Shown: positions 11,600 to 22,681 of the stretch, one piece after another
Layout of the letters: every line of letters starts with the position of its first letter
Numbering within the stretch: the stretch's first letter is position 1
Source: Hawksworthiomyces lignivorus
Lineage: Eukaryota; Ascomycota; Sordariomycetes; Ophiostomatales; Ophiostomataceae
NCBI GenBank assembly: GCA_002917075.1
Contig: NTMA01000007.1
Span: 558,001-622,000, forward strand
Reading direction: 5' to 3'
Length of the DNA stretch: 64,000 nt
Program-made: the position numbers and the translations under genes
Notes under the pieces: generated by a model
Told to the model about the DNA's origin: nothing
Seen by the model: the letters and a program-made list of their open reading frames with translations, nothing else
Database searches by the model: none

Positions 11600-12651
11600 T
11601 GACACAGTTTCATCTGATATCGGACTAAATCGAAGACGGTGATGAGTGAAGTGTAGGCGCAAGGAGCTAGATAATACACACGACTGAAAGATAATAGCCG
11701 AATGTCTTATATATGTATTAAATGATACACGCTATTTTTTCTTGCTCTGTGTACCGTTTACTATAGGAAATCTGACGTATGTATATGTAATAAACAAAAC
11801 GACGCCTAGGCTAAGGTCATAATATTCAATAGCAGCTCTGTATGATCGCTAGCGATAGCACCATCGAATAGATTGAGGCATAGTTGCCGTATGATGCTGT
11901 AGGTACCGGGTAATTATTGCGCGAGCCTGACTGCAGCATCAGGTTCCGCAGCAGCTTTGAGATGGGCAGCTTCTGCTAAGGCGCCGAGGCGCTCTGCATC
12001 GGCAGCCACATGCAGGGCATTAAGAAGATCAACGGCTACGTCACCGCGAGTATCAACTTTGTCGAAAGAAGCACGGTGCTTATGAAAAGGTGATACAACC
12101 ATACAAATCTTGTAGAATCAGTTGTTCCATTTTATTTATTTTCTTTTTGACTCCCTGGTGTTGTTAGAGCTGTCTTAATTAGATCTAATTGGCTGCTAGG
12201 GGAAAAGTATCTGGATGGGCCAGGCCAAGGCTTCTGTTTTAGCCCTACGCAGAGAGTCGGGCTGATGACTGTCCGGCTTTTTGTAAGGCTGATGTGTCAG
12301 CGCTCTTAGATCCGGCTTTTCTCCGCCGTGCTCGGCGGAAGAAAAGCCTGCTCTTAATGAAAGCCCTCACAGGTGCAACAGGACGAATGTCGCTCGCAGT
12401 GAGTAGTCCATGTATCGGTTGTTTTCATTCTTGAAAATGGAATTTCAGTTTCTTAACTCCTTTTCTGATTTGTTTCTCATATATCGTACGCACATCAAGT
12501 AGTTTTCTTCCGCCGATGCCAGGGTTCGGCCTGATCCTTCTGAAAAGCTATCTTCGGAGGAGCAACAATATCCGACGCACAAACACACTCGTCTAAGAAG
12601 AGGGGCTATCCTTATTCTAGTCTTTCAGTACCAGTTTTTATCATAGCTGGC
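11600..12651. other. Intergenic region upstream of the Zn2Cys6 gene
   Basis: Mostly AT-rich. It contains a 62-codon alanine-rich open frame on the minus strand (12102..11914) of unusually high GC for its surroundings, with no recognisable family and not called. It also contains the hairpin annotated at 12314-12348. The last 300 bases are the presumed promoter of the regulator starting at 12652. Confidence 0.45.
12314..12348. promoter_or_regulatory. Near-perfect hairpin with everted CCG/CGG repeats
   Basis: A 15-bp stem with a single bulged A (12339) and a TGCT loop (12329-12332). The left arm 12314-12328 pairs with the right arm 12333-12348. The loop-proximal part reads CCGCCG-TGCT-CGGCGG, an everted arrangement of the CGG triplets that Zn2Cys6 dimers typically bind. 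It lies about 300 bp upstream of a Zn2Cys6 gene, so autoregulation is conceivable; a small inverted-repeat element remnant is the alternative. The structure is seen; the role is inference. Confidence 0.4.
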
Positions 12652-15600
12652 ATGGCTGGTCGCCGGGCACCCTCGGCGGGTGCGCCCTCGGTTGGTGAAC
12701 CCGCTGCCCAGGAGAGCCGCCGTCACTCCGCCGACGACAGCGGAGCTAGACCAGATGGCTCTGACAGCCCGGATCCAAAGCGGAGGAAGATCCGCAAGGG
12801 TACGCGCAGCTGCTGGGCATGCAAGCGAAAGAAGATCCGCTGCACGTTTTCCGTAGTAGACGGCAATAGCGCCGAGTCGGACGTCGATTCCTCCGTGTGC
12901 GACGGCTGCCGGAAGCGAGGCACGCCCTGCGTGAGCCAGGATCTTCCGGAGACGACCGTGCTCTCTGCTGCGAACAGCCACGATCGTCAAGTCGACGATC
13001 GGCTGGCCCGCATGGAAACACTAGTGGAAATGCTGGTCAGCAATATGACTGGCAACAATGGCGGCGCCAGCTTGCCAGCCGGAGCGGCTGCAGCGCGGCC
13101 TTTGCAACAGCCAGCACCTGCAACTGCGCCGCAATCCGTTGACCGCAGCAGCAGAAGCCAAAACAGACATGATCAAAGTGTGAATGTTGAGACTGATGAT
13201 GCAGATGCTGACGAAGCCGACGCGGGCGATCATTTTGGAGAGGCTGCTGCGGCCTCAGAAAGTCTTCCGAGCCGTTCTCCGGCAACACTTAGTAGCATCC
13301 GCCAAGGATATCTGGCACTGCAGCGGACCGGCGCAACCACGCCGTCCGACACCGACGAAAAGCAGCAGCCCATGTACACAACATGGTTTGGACATCAGGT
13401 TCGTTTCCACTGCCAATATATTCGCATCAGATTACATATGCTTATCGGCTCTCTGCATCTTTTTTTGCCGTCTTCTCTTTCCAGCGTGGATTCGAAGAAG
13501 AAGAACTTCCTGGTGGTCTGGCACAGGCCGCCGGGCCGTCCACACCCGCCTCTACGGTTGCTACATCCACCACCCGCGTAAGCTCTGGCGAGCAGAATTG
13601 CTCAAAAGCAAGCAGCAACGCAAATGGCAGCTACGAGGTCAGCTACGAGAGACATTTTCACAACGAATACTTGCGTTGCTACGACATGCTTGCAGCTGCA
13701 TGGCCATCGGATAAGGATCTGGAGGTCATCTTTACTGCACTGGCGGTCCCCTCTCGCTCCGACTTGCACAAGGTGCTCGTGTACACGCCCTTTTCGCCAG
13801 CGCTGGCGGCAGAGACGCCACCAGTGTCATGCGAGCCCTCCCGCTCCGTGCTTGTGCTGCCTCCAAAAGGAACCCATCTGGTCCTTGTTGCACAGAGACT
13901 TCTGATCCTGGCGTCGTTTCTGCAGCACCTGCACCCCACCTTCGACCCAGATCTGAAGCGCCTGAGCGTTCCTCACAGGGAGCTGATGCACAGAGTCGCC
14001 TGCGCCGCTAATAGCACCGTGATGGCCAACGACAGCTTGATCGGCTCGCTGGAGGGGGTCCAGTGTTTGGTTATCCAGGGGATTCTCCAGTCCAACATGG
14101 GCAACCTGCGGCGGGCGTGGCTGTCGTTCCGCCGCGCCCTGACGATCGGCCAGCTGATGGGCCTGCAGCGCGGCTTCCCCGTATCCTCCATCCAGCCCGC
14201 CACGCCGGCTCCGCCAGGCATGCAGCCGCGGTGTCTCTGGTTCCGCATTGTCTACGCCGACCGGTATCTGTCTCTCATGCTGGGCTTGCCCCAGGGAGCG
14301 CCCGGAGACAATGCCGTGCTGTGCCCCGCCATTCGGTCCCACCCCGAGCCTATGCGGCTGAGCCCCGACGAGCCGGAATCCACCCTGGAGATGAGAAAGC
14401 ATCTCCGCGCCATCGAGCAGTCTCACGCCATCATCGCAGGCCGCATCATCGAGCGCAACGAGGCGTGGCGCGGCGAGGACGAGGAGGAGAAGTGCGACTT
14501 TGACGGCGACACCGTCAACGCGCTGTCGACCACTGCTATTGACCTGGAGCTGCAGCGGGCGTCGCGCAGCATGCCGGCGCAGTGGTGGCTGACGCCGACC
14601 ATGGCCGACTGCGAGAGCGGCAGCGCCGCCATGTTCATGCAGACCCAGCGCCTCATCGACCAGCTCTTCCACTACCACCTGCTGACGCAGCTGCACCTAC
14701 CGTACATGCTGCGGCGCGGCGCGGCGGCGCGGCCCCCGGCGGCGGCCCCGAGTGCGCAGAACGCTGCCCAGGACGGCCCGAACGCCGCGAGCGGCGCGAG
14801 CGCATCGGGGGGCCTAGGGGGCACCAGCACGAGCGCCGGAAGCATCGCCGGAAACGTCGACAAGTACACGTACAGCAAGATAACGTGCGTCAGCGCCAGC
14901 CGCGAGGTGCTGCAGCGGTTCCTGTCGCTGCGCAGCTTCCGGCAGGCGACCTTCTTCAGCCGCTGCATCGACTTCTTCGCGCTGCTGGCCAGCCTGACGC
15001 TGTGTCTGGCCCACCTGGACAGCCACCGCCACGACCACCAGCGGAACAAACTGGTCATCACCGACTTCCTGGCGCACCAGCGCCTGAGCGACCGCGGCAT
15101 GATGGAGCAGGTCCTGCAGAGCATGGAGGAGATGGCCCGCCTGCACGCCGACGACCCGCTGCCGCGCAAGAGCGTCGCCTTTCTGCGCCGCATGCTGACC
15201 ATCGAGGAGGACGCCGCCACCGCCGTCGCCGCCTCCTTTGGCTGCGTCCAGGCCCTGCAGGAGCTGAAAGCCCGCGCCCTAGCCGGCGCCGCCGCCGAGG
15301 ACCTCAAGGTCTGGGTGCCCTTCCTCGGCGCCATCCGCATCTCCAAGGAGGGCATCCTGCGCGTCGAGGGCAGGAACTGCGCCCTAGTCATATCGGCCGG
15401 GAACACGCAGCCGGGCCAGGGGCAGGACTCCTCCGGCGCAGGAATGGACCAGCAGAAGGCGCCGCCGCCGCTGCCGCCGCCGCCGCCGCCGCAACAGCAG
15501 ACGCAGACACAGCAGCAACAGCAACCGCAAATATCCGCGTCGCAAGCGCAGGCGCAGCTCCAGACGGAGCTGCCAGATGTGCCGCAGCTGCCCCTCGAAT

Positions 15601-16094
15601 CATTCCCGGCGCGCGACCCCTTGACGAGCGTCTACCCCAGCCTCACCACCGAATATCCCGTCTTCAACCCGCTGGCCGGCCTCGCTGCGGTGTCTAGCTG
15701 GTCTGGCATTCCCACCGCGGCATCTGGGTCGCAGCCATCGTTCTTCCTGACCAACAACGCTGGCAGCACTGGCCCGCAGCCGTTTGATCCCTTCGCGGTG
15801 TCTGCGCAGCTGGGCCAGCAGAGTCGCAGCGCGCCTGAAAACGACTGGAGCCTGCAGGGCGTCGACTTGGCCTACTTTGAGAACCTGCTCATGCACGGCA
15901 GCCTCGACGACTTTATAATCTCCGATACCACGGGACCCGAGCCCAGCGTAGTCCCACCTGCCGACGGAGCCACAGCCCCAGCCTCTGGTATGCAACCTGG
16001 CATCAGCGAGAGCACGACCTCTAACAGCGTCCCAGCTCCAGAGGAAGGAGGGTCGGATGGACGTAATATGTACATGTGGCCGAGTATGAGTTGA
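12652..16094 (+). CDS. Zn(II)2Cys6 transcription factor with fungal-specific regulatory domain
   Basis: Two exons, 12652..13398 and 13485..16094 (86-bp intron, GTTCGT to TTCCAG, phase 0), 1118 residues. The zinc cluster is Cys54-x2-Cys57-x6-Cys64-x18-Cys83-x2-Cys86-x6-Cys93, preceded by a basic stretch (KRRKIRKGTR). The 18-residue loop between the third and fourth cysteines is longer than the usual 5-12. The middle homology region (about 350-600) contains the GNLRRAWLSFRRALTIGQLM and GLQRG motifs typical of the fungal_trans domain. The C-terminal part holds poly-Pro and Gln-rich runs (about 930-960) encoded by GC-rich trinucleotide repeats, followed by an acidic Ser/Thr/Pro-rich region that could be the activation domain. 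The target is unknown. The gene converges with the MFS exporter at 16510-18592. Confidence 0.9.
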
Positions 16095-16509
16095 TGTCTC
16101 CCTTGAGAAATGTGTAAGGTTATTGTATAAATAGAGTAAGAACACACTGGAAATAAATCCGGCTAAAATAATGATATGAATGTAAATTTTAGGAACCCTA
16201 GATCTCCCAATCAAAACAGAGGTTCGTCTATTTGAAGTCGCTTTGGAAATTAATGAACATACAAAGTACACGAGAGGCCCATGAACATTTAACGATTAGA
16301 TACAAGATCAATAATAAAGCAAAAGAATTTGAATAAGACATATGAACGAAAGATAGAGCGGACTTTTTCTAATTCTACCGACAATAGACTCTCTAGAAGC
16401 CACCTGCTAAGAAAAGGACAAAAGAAATTAAAGAAAAGGATGAGAAACTTATACTATTAATCGAACTGCTTTAATGCTTGGGTTTTGCTTCTTTTCGATT
16501 CGGGGATTT
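16095..16509. other. Convergent intergenic spacer
   Basis: AT-rich 3' space between the Zn2Cys6 gene and the MFS gene. No gene seen. Confidence 0.55.
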
Positions 16510-18041
16510 CTATGCGGCTATGGCAATGGCCTCCGGATTCTGCCCGACGCGCTTCCACGTGGCCGGGAGGCCGACAAGAAATGCGACGCCCGTACCGACG
16601 ATCGACAGCGCCAAGGCAATCCGGATGCCGTCCATATACGCCAGAAGGATACCGGGCACATCGGCAGCGGCAAACACCGCACGCAGCTCTGTGGCGCCGG
16701 CCGTGATGACCGCGGCTGGCGAGACAGTCGGCGCCGTCGTCGCGAGGCGCTTGACCATGGTGTTGACAAAAGCCGACTGCGCCGCTGAGACGTAGAAGGC
16801 GCCGCCGACCGTTTGGAAGCCTAAAGCAGAATTATTAGCACTTTTTGTACAAGGGCAATACACAACCAGCGTGAGAGGGTGCAGGAGAGAAATCTTACAT
16901 AAGACAATAGCCGTAGTGGCTGCCATGTCGGCCGGCGTGGTGCTGCTCTGCACGTATATGATGGGCACCTGGAAAGAGAAGCCGAAGCCCAGGCCCGCAA
17001 GCACCTGGTAGCCGATCCAGTGGCCGGCGCTGCTGCCGATGCCCAGCGTATACAGGAGTCCTGACGCAACTGTGGCCAGGGCGGCTCCGACGGCCATCTG
17101 CATGGCGGCGCGGCCGAATTTGGACATTATCACGCCCGAAGAAACGGTCGATATCGTGACCGCTATAATGATGGGCAGATTGCGCACGCCTGAATTGGTC
17201 GGGCTCACGCCGTCAATGCTCTGGAAGTATATGGGCAGGTAGTAGACGATCAAGAAGTAGGCGCCCGCAAAGTGGAACGCGTACCACGAGCTGACCCAGG
17301 TCTGCCGCTGCCTCAGGAGTCGCGGGGTCATCATGGCGCGCTCGCCCTGGTACAACTCCCAGAAGCCGAACAGAATGAAGATGACGCCGAATGCCACCAG
17401 CACGCCGATGACGCTTCCGCTATTCCAGGCTTTGGTCTGGCCGCCCCATTGTAAGCCGAGAATGAAGCAGATGATGGCTCCCATGAGCATGGCGGCACCG
17501 AGCGGATCGATTTGCCAGAATTTCTCGGACGCCGTGGCAGGCGCGGGCTTGGAGGCAGCCGGAGTACGAAAAAGGAAGAGGAACGGAAGGCCAGCAGCGG
17601 CACCCACGGGAAGATTGCTGGAAAGAATGTATGTGTCAGCTTCGCGGCTGCGAAAGGGATTGTGTAGATGACGCAGAAGTCAAGAGCACGCACATGTAGA
17701 ACGCCCATCTCCACGTAACATGATCCGCAAAGGCACCACCAATGAGAGGCGCAACCACTGCAGCGATTCCGTAGGCGGCGCCAGTAACGCTCGTCAAGAT
17801 GGGTCGTGTATCGGACGGCGCTGAAAATCCAAGAATAATATATGCCCCAGAGACCAAACCGGCAGCGCTGAGGCCAGCAATAGCACGGCCGACGATCAGC
17901 GCAGTTGCGTTGGGTGCAGCGCCACACAGGGCGCTGCCGGCCATGAAAAGAATGAGAGAAATGAGATAGGTAGTCTTGAGCGGGAAATACTTGTACATTT
18001 TCCCCCCTATGAGTGTGTAACAGTCTGCATTAGGTCGTGTC

Positions 18042-18078
<37 letters not shown>

Positions 18079-18592
18079 ATGACAAAAGATATGGGAAAGA
18101 CACTTACACGTAGTCTGAGAACCACCCACGCACATAAAATACGCCGCGCCATACCAGGACACTTTATCCAGGCCATGAAATTCGTCTGTGATCTTGGGGA
18201 TCTCGGTAGCGACAATCGTCTTTGGGGGCATAGTCAGCAAAATTTGCATGGCATAGGAAGAGCCATGACCAAGCGCAGCCACCGATACGTACCATGTCCA
18301 TGGCAATCAATAAAGTGCAAAGCACGAGTGAAACCATGATGATGACAAGATGGCTTCCAGTAGGATACTCTATCTCGATTCCGTTTGGCTCGTCCGAGTC
18401 GCCAGCCGGGTGCACGCCTATCTTCTCGGTAAATTCCAAACTGGCCGTTTCCCCTCCACTCCTGTCTCCCTTTCCATCTTCACGGCTGGAACTATCGCCA
18501 TGGGTCTCATTGACCGGAACTTGTTGGCGAATATTCTCTTTGTCGCTGAGTGTGTCGGCTGGGGTGGGCGCCCGTGTTGTATCTGTACTCAT
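16510..18592 (-). CDS. MFS multidrug/toxin exporter, DHA2 type (14 TM)
   Basis: Five exons on the minus strand: 18592..18293, 18219..18108, 18006..17694, 17617..16899 and 16820..16510; 584 residues. Every junction restores a family motif: AMDM joins [24 protein letters not shown] joins [14 protein letters not shown], and WRWAFY joins [15 protein letters not shown]. The N-terminal 75 residues are polar and Ser/Thr-rich. Fourteen hydrophobic segments follow, with [15 protein letters not shown] (motif A/B region) and APLIGG (antiporter motif C region). Members use the proton gradient to export drugs, toxins or secondary metabolites across the plasma membrane. Substrate unknown; no biosynthetic gene lies beside it. 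Intron 2 contains a 33-bp poly(T) run. The convergent Zn2Cys6 gene may or may not be its regulator. Confidence 0.9.
18043..18075. repeat. 33-bp poly(A)/poly(T) tract inside an MFS intron
   Basis: An uninterrupted run of 33 A on the plus strand, which is poly(T) in the sense of the MFS gene. It lies inside its second intron (18007-18107), upstream of the acceptor CTCATAG. Confidence 0.95.
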
Positions 18593-18877
18593 ATTGGGTA
18601 TAACTTCGTGTATGTTTTCTTGGAGCCTGTTTGATACAGTGCTAATTGGAAAAAGAATGCGACACACCGAGTTGTTTATGTGGAAATAGTAATGAAGCAA
18701 TGGCTGTCTGTAATGCGAAAAATTTAGACACTTTTATCTAAATACTGAACAACCACGCCAATACAGAGACAGAGCTAGAGCTGAGGGACTCAACAAAGAT
18801 GAAAATCTGAAGAAGATGTATTCTATATTATACACTTGTTTCATGACAAAGTGCAAAGCGGACATAGTATCGCCGGT

Positions 18878-19270
18878 TCATGGTCCGAGCAGCCAGGGTA
18901 GACACAATGATGTAGAACCAGCGAATAGGATAAACAAGACATAAGCAGATAGAATCCGAAAACTACGAGCAAGCATGCAGCCTTGCCTCCAAAGCTCCAA
19001 AGACGCAAATGCCAAGCACGGCATCACGTAGATAAACATCGGCAATAATACAATACGCAGAAAAGTGTCAGTGTTGGTCCGCCGTGCGGTCGGCTGGTGA
19101 AACTCAAGATAGAAAATAAGACTACTACCAACGTTACATAAGTTTTCTCTCTGAACGGAGGCATAGTTCAGCCGCGTGCTCTGCTTCCACGATTCGAAAT
19201 AGTCATTTTGAGACCAAGTGGCTGCGAATGGGTGGCCAAGAAGGCACAGCAGATGTCTAGCCAGGGCCAA
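18878..19270 (-). CDS. Unrecognised small putative membrane protein
   Basis: An open frame of 130 residues with two hydrophobic segments in its second half (about 70-92 and 104-128). No family is recognised. A 16-bp poly(A) tract (19269-19284) overlaps the first codon, so the true start may lie elsewhere or the frame may be spurious. Kept only because the two hydrophobic helices are convincing. Confidence 0.25.
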   Translation of the reverse strand: MALARHLLCLLGHPFAATWSQNDYFESWKQSTRLNYASVQRENLCNVGSSLIFYLEFHQPTARRTNTDTFLRIVLLPMFIYVMPCLAFASLELWRQGCMLARSFRILSAYVLFILFAGSTSLCLPWLLGP

Positions 19271-19284
19271 AAAAAAAAAAAAAA
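19269..19284. repeat. 16-bp poly(A) tract
   Basis: Homopolymer of 16 A followed by TAAA repeats. Seen directly. Confidence 0.9.
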
Positions 19285-21048
19285 TAAATAAATAAATGAA
19301 AGAAAATAATACGAAATGCCAAGACCAGGCACACGTGGAGTTAAGTCAGCACCGATGGAGTTCTGTGGAGTTAAAATGTGGATGTGGTCCAGGCCAGGTC
19401 GAACACGACGAAAGCGACGAGAGCCGTCGCCCGTCGTCGGCGGAAGAGCCTCTCGTTGCAATTTGCTCCACTGCTCCCAGCGGGGCGGACGCAAGCGAGT
19501 CGCAAGATCGACGCCTACCCGACACCATTGGACAAAAGCTCGCCATGTTTGTCACACCTGACAGGAACGCACTATTTTATGGCAAATAAATAAGATAGCC
19601 TGAATATCTCAAAAGCGTCCTCGTACTTTTGAATTCACGCAAAAGCAGACCAGCGCTGAGATTGAGGAGGGGGGGAGGGGTCGTCTAGGAAAGATGGCGC
19701 GGGACTTTAAAAGGGCCGAGGTCACCAGAAACTAATAGATACGACAAGAGATCTACAATCTCTCTCCAACATGTCTATTGCTCATATCAGATATCTTGCT
19801 CTCCTAATTTTTTTTCGTCTCGGTTCTGATCTATCTTTGAGCGTTCTCTGGGCATACCAGATCAATCATTTATGTACGTTGTTTATCCTATCGGTTCTTC
19901 CCTTTGCGCTCTGCTTTTTATCACAGTTGTGTCGAGTTTGGCCGGCCAAGGAGATGCGCGGCACAATGTCATGACTAAAACCGGCTCTAGTCAAGTGTAT
20001 GATAAGCACTGTCTATAGCCTCTCAAATGGAGAACAGTCCCGCATTTCCGTTTTCTCAGCACCTCTGCACTATGCAACACCAGATATCGTGATGAGATAT
20101 GCAATGAGCGATGGATCCTTCTCCTCTTTCTTCGTGTCGGATACACTTTCTTGTCGCGACAGGAGCAGCGTCGCCATGCCCAGAAACTGGGGCGAATTCG
20201 GCAAACTTACCCTATCCGGCAGTTTCAAGAAGCCATCATCCGGGATCTACAGTCTTTCTATCTGTTAGCCGTTGGGCGTCATATACTGTACGATATGAAG
20301 ACGCCGTTGATTCTTCCGTCTCCTCTTAATTTCTGTGCTACACAACAGCGCTGCTGCATCGTGAAGTAAAAAGACGTTACGTTTCGGTGGATTTTGCGAT
20401 GTACGGGGTCGAGGCCGCGAAGGTGACCATAATGCACATATAATATATAGATAAGCGTGCATCGATGCGCCAGCATCGTGCCAAAAATACGCTTCAAGGT
20501 GGGGAAGACGATGGATTCCGTCAAGATTTTCCTAATCTGTCTAACACACCCGACAAAGATCACCCAATCGGAGCCAATTCGCTCGATCCAGACTACTCTC
20601 TCATTATCTCTTGAGGCTAGTTTATCCAGTGGAGGGTATCCCGGAGCCACCGTGCACTACGGCTGGGCTTTTGCTAAGCACGTCTCTCTTAAAGGATCAA
20701 CTACCGCTCTTGCATGCAATATTGGCTGGCTGCTCATGTGAATAGCGCGTACACCGAAGCACTGTTTCGTTATCAGTCTTTTCTAATGTCGTAGCCGTGG
20801 AAAAAAAAGTCCTTGTCATTTGGGCTCGCATCGGATCGTGAAGTGCCGCTGCTAAGCTTTCGTCGCCTACCAGACAAACGCATAAATAACTATCCTGGCC
20901 GTTCCCTGTCCAGTATCCCTTTTTCCGTAGACCAGAGAGTAGCCCCTTTTCTTCAGTCCCACTCCAAGACCAAAAGCGCCCATACCAAGCTTTTTTGATT
21001 TTCTTTGCTAGCAGCCCAGACAGAGTGTAGCCCGGGCAAGTCCGCAGT
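19285..21048. other. Intergenic region without supported gene
   Basis: Several short frames on both strands (for example 19771..19974, 19999..20268, 20650..20279), none with a recognisable motif. A TATA-like TTTAAAAGGG at about 19704 precedes the ATG at 19771 by about 60 bp with a pyrimidine-rich leader, so a short transcript there is possible. The 67-codon frame is hydrophobic but unrecognised. Confidence 0.35.
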
Positions 21049-22262
21049 ATGGATACCGTCCCCACATTTGCCCAAGAGGCTGCCATTCCCCAGGTGCAGC
21101 CAGCCATCTTTCAGAACATTGAGGTGGAGCTGCCCATCCCCGCCTTTGATCCCGCCATTCATCTCAACTACCAGCCGCCGCCGGCGCGCCACAGCTTCAC
21201 GGAGCTCGGCCTTCCCGTGCCCAAGGGACTGCCGGACATCTGCTACACGGAGGCCTTCCAGCTATTCTCCGAGGAGGGCGTGCGCATGATCCGCCGCGAG
21301 GTCTTCCGCCGCGAGTTTCTCGACAAGTACATGCGCTCGTGGGAGCGGGCCCCCTGCCTGATCAGCGGGCACTACCCAGTGAAGAAGGTATGTTCTTCTT
21401 CGGGACGCTGATTTTCTCAGACGATCCCGGCGTGTTCGGACGGGCCGCCAGCACAGAGTCTCACACCAAAGCACAGGATGGCACGTTCCTGAAGCAGGCC
21501 ATGACGCACCCGGTCACGCAGGCGGCCATCAACTCGGCCTTTGGCTGCGCGCTCAAGCTGCAGCGCGACGAGAACGCCATGGGCTACATCAACGTGCAGC
21601 TGGGCGCGGACGGCATCCAGGGCGTGTACCGCCTGACGGAGCACCCGACGAAGCCGCTGCCGGCGGCGGACGCGTCGGGCCTGCCGCCGTCGGCGTACGA
21701 CGACGCGCTGATCGACAGCTGGCACAAGGACACGACGCCCGTGGTGCTGGTGCTGATGCTGAGCGACACGTCGACCATGCTGGGCGGCGAGACGGCGATC
21801 CGCGTCGGCGGCGGCGGCGTCATCAAGGCGCGCGGGGCCGGCGTGGGCGGCGCCATCATGATGACGGGCGCGCACCTCGAGCACGCGGCGCTGCGCGCCA
21901 GCAACTGCGCCGAGCGCCTCAGCCTCGTCAACAGCTACGCCTACGCCGACCCGGACGCCGACGACAGCGGCACCACGCTGCGCAGCATCAACATGGGCTT
22001 CGACAACATGTCCCGCGTCAAGACCACCTTTATGGAGCTCAAGCTGCAGCGCCTGCGCGACCGCTGCAACACGGCGCTCGAGCGCGTCCGCGAGCAGCGC
22101 GAGAACGGCGAGATGCCCTCCCGCGAGGAGGTCGAGGAGTGGGTCCGCGACCAGATCTTCCACCTCAAGCTCACCGCCTGGGAGCTCAACGAGCGCGTCC
22201 CCAACTACCTCGGCCAGGACCGCCCCAGCGACGCCCTGGAGAAGTACCTCGCCGACGCGTGA
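21049..22262 (+). CDS. 2-oxoglutarate/Fe(II) oxygenase-like protein
   Basis: Exon 1 is 21049..21387, ending PVKK before GTATGT. The only acceptor that keeps the downstream frame and gives a normal intron is the CAG at 21474-21476, so exon 2 is 21477..22262 (89-bp intron with CTGAT branch site), 374 residues. An acceptor at 21458 would add six residues. His196-x-Asp198 in SWHKDTTPVVLVLMLSD is the first part of the 2-His-1-carboxylate iron triad. LGGETAIRVG and GAIMMTGAHLEHAAL resemble the conserved strands that supply the distal histidine. The C-terminal 80 residues are helical and charged. Such fungal proteins are annotated as Fe2OG dioxygenases of unknown substrate. Exon 2 is strikingly GC-rich. 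Convergent with the DUF3445 gene. Confidence 0.72.
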
Positions 22263-22681
22263 ATGTCGGCGTGAGTTTGGAAAAGAAAGTTTCCCGCTAG
22301 CTGTGTTATATTTGCTCTCGTTGCTTTTTTCAGACAAAGCGTACTTCTCTTCTCCTACCCCCCTTTTTAACATATTTTATATTAACATTGTGCTATAGCG
22401 TACTTGCTTTGACAGATGTTGTATGCAAATATTTGACATCTGCGCAGGCTTGATTCTATATGCATTGATATCATGTGATGTGCTTTGTCCATCCCTTGAT
22501 GTTTACGAGATAATGTTAGCTATATGGACAGCATAAAGACTATATGCTGATCTTCTTCTCTGTATATATACTTACATATTTATTTATAATTTTACCTTTC
22601 GTAAACGTTACATTGCCTGCTAGGCTATATACACATATTTGGCAACACGAATGTCTGAGACTATGTACCGATTCATGCATT
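22263..22681. other. Convergent intergenic spacer
   Basis: Very AT-rich 3' space between two oxidoreductase genes. No gene seen. Confidence 0.55.

Noticed and set aside
11914..12102. 62-codon Ala-rich frame of possible bacterial origin
   Set aside because: Too short and without a recognisable motif; GC bias alone is not enough.
14582..15697. 371-codon plus-strand frame inside the Zn2Cys6 gene, and 14696..13827 on the opposite strand
   Set aside because: Shadow frames caused by high GC3; Arg/Pro/Ala-rich with no motif, while the annotated frame carries conserved domains.
12652..18592. Secondary-metabolite cluster around the Zn2Cys6 gene and DHA2 exporter
   Set aside because: No PKS, NRPS, terpene cyclase or tailoring enzyme lies beside them; the pair alone does not support a cluster.
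21388..21420. 33-bp intron in the 2OG-oxygenase gene using the first CAG
   Set aside because: Too short for a fungal intron and leaves the wrong reading frame; the acceptor at 21476 gives 89 bp and the correct frame.
21417..22373. 318-codon minus-strand frame over the 2OG-oxygenase gene
   Set aside because: Val/Ala/Arg/His-rich antisense shadow of a GC-rich coding exon.
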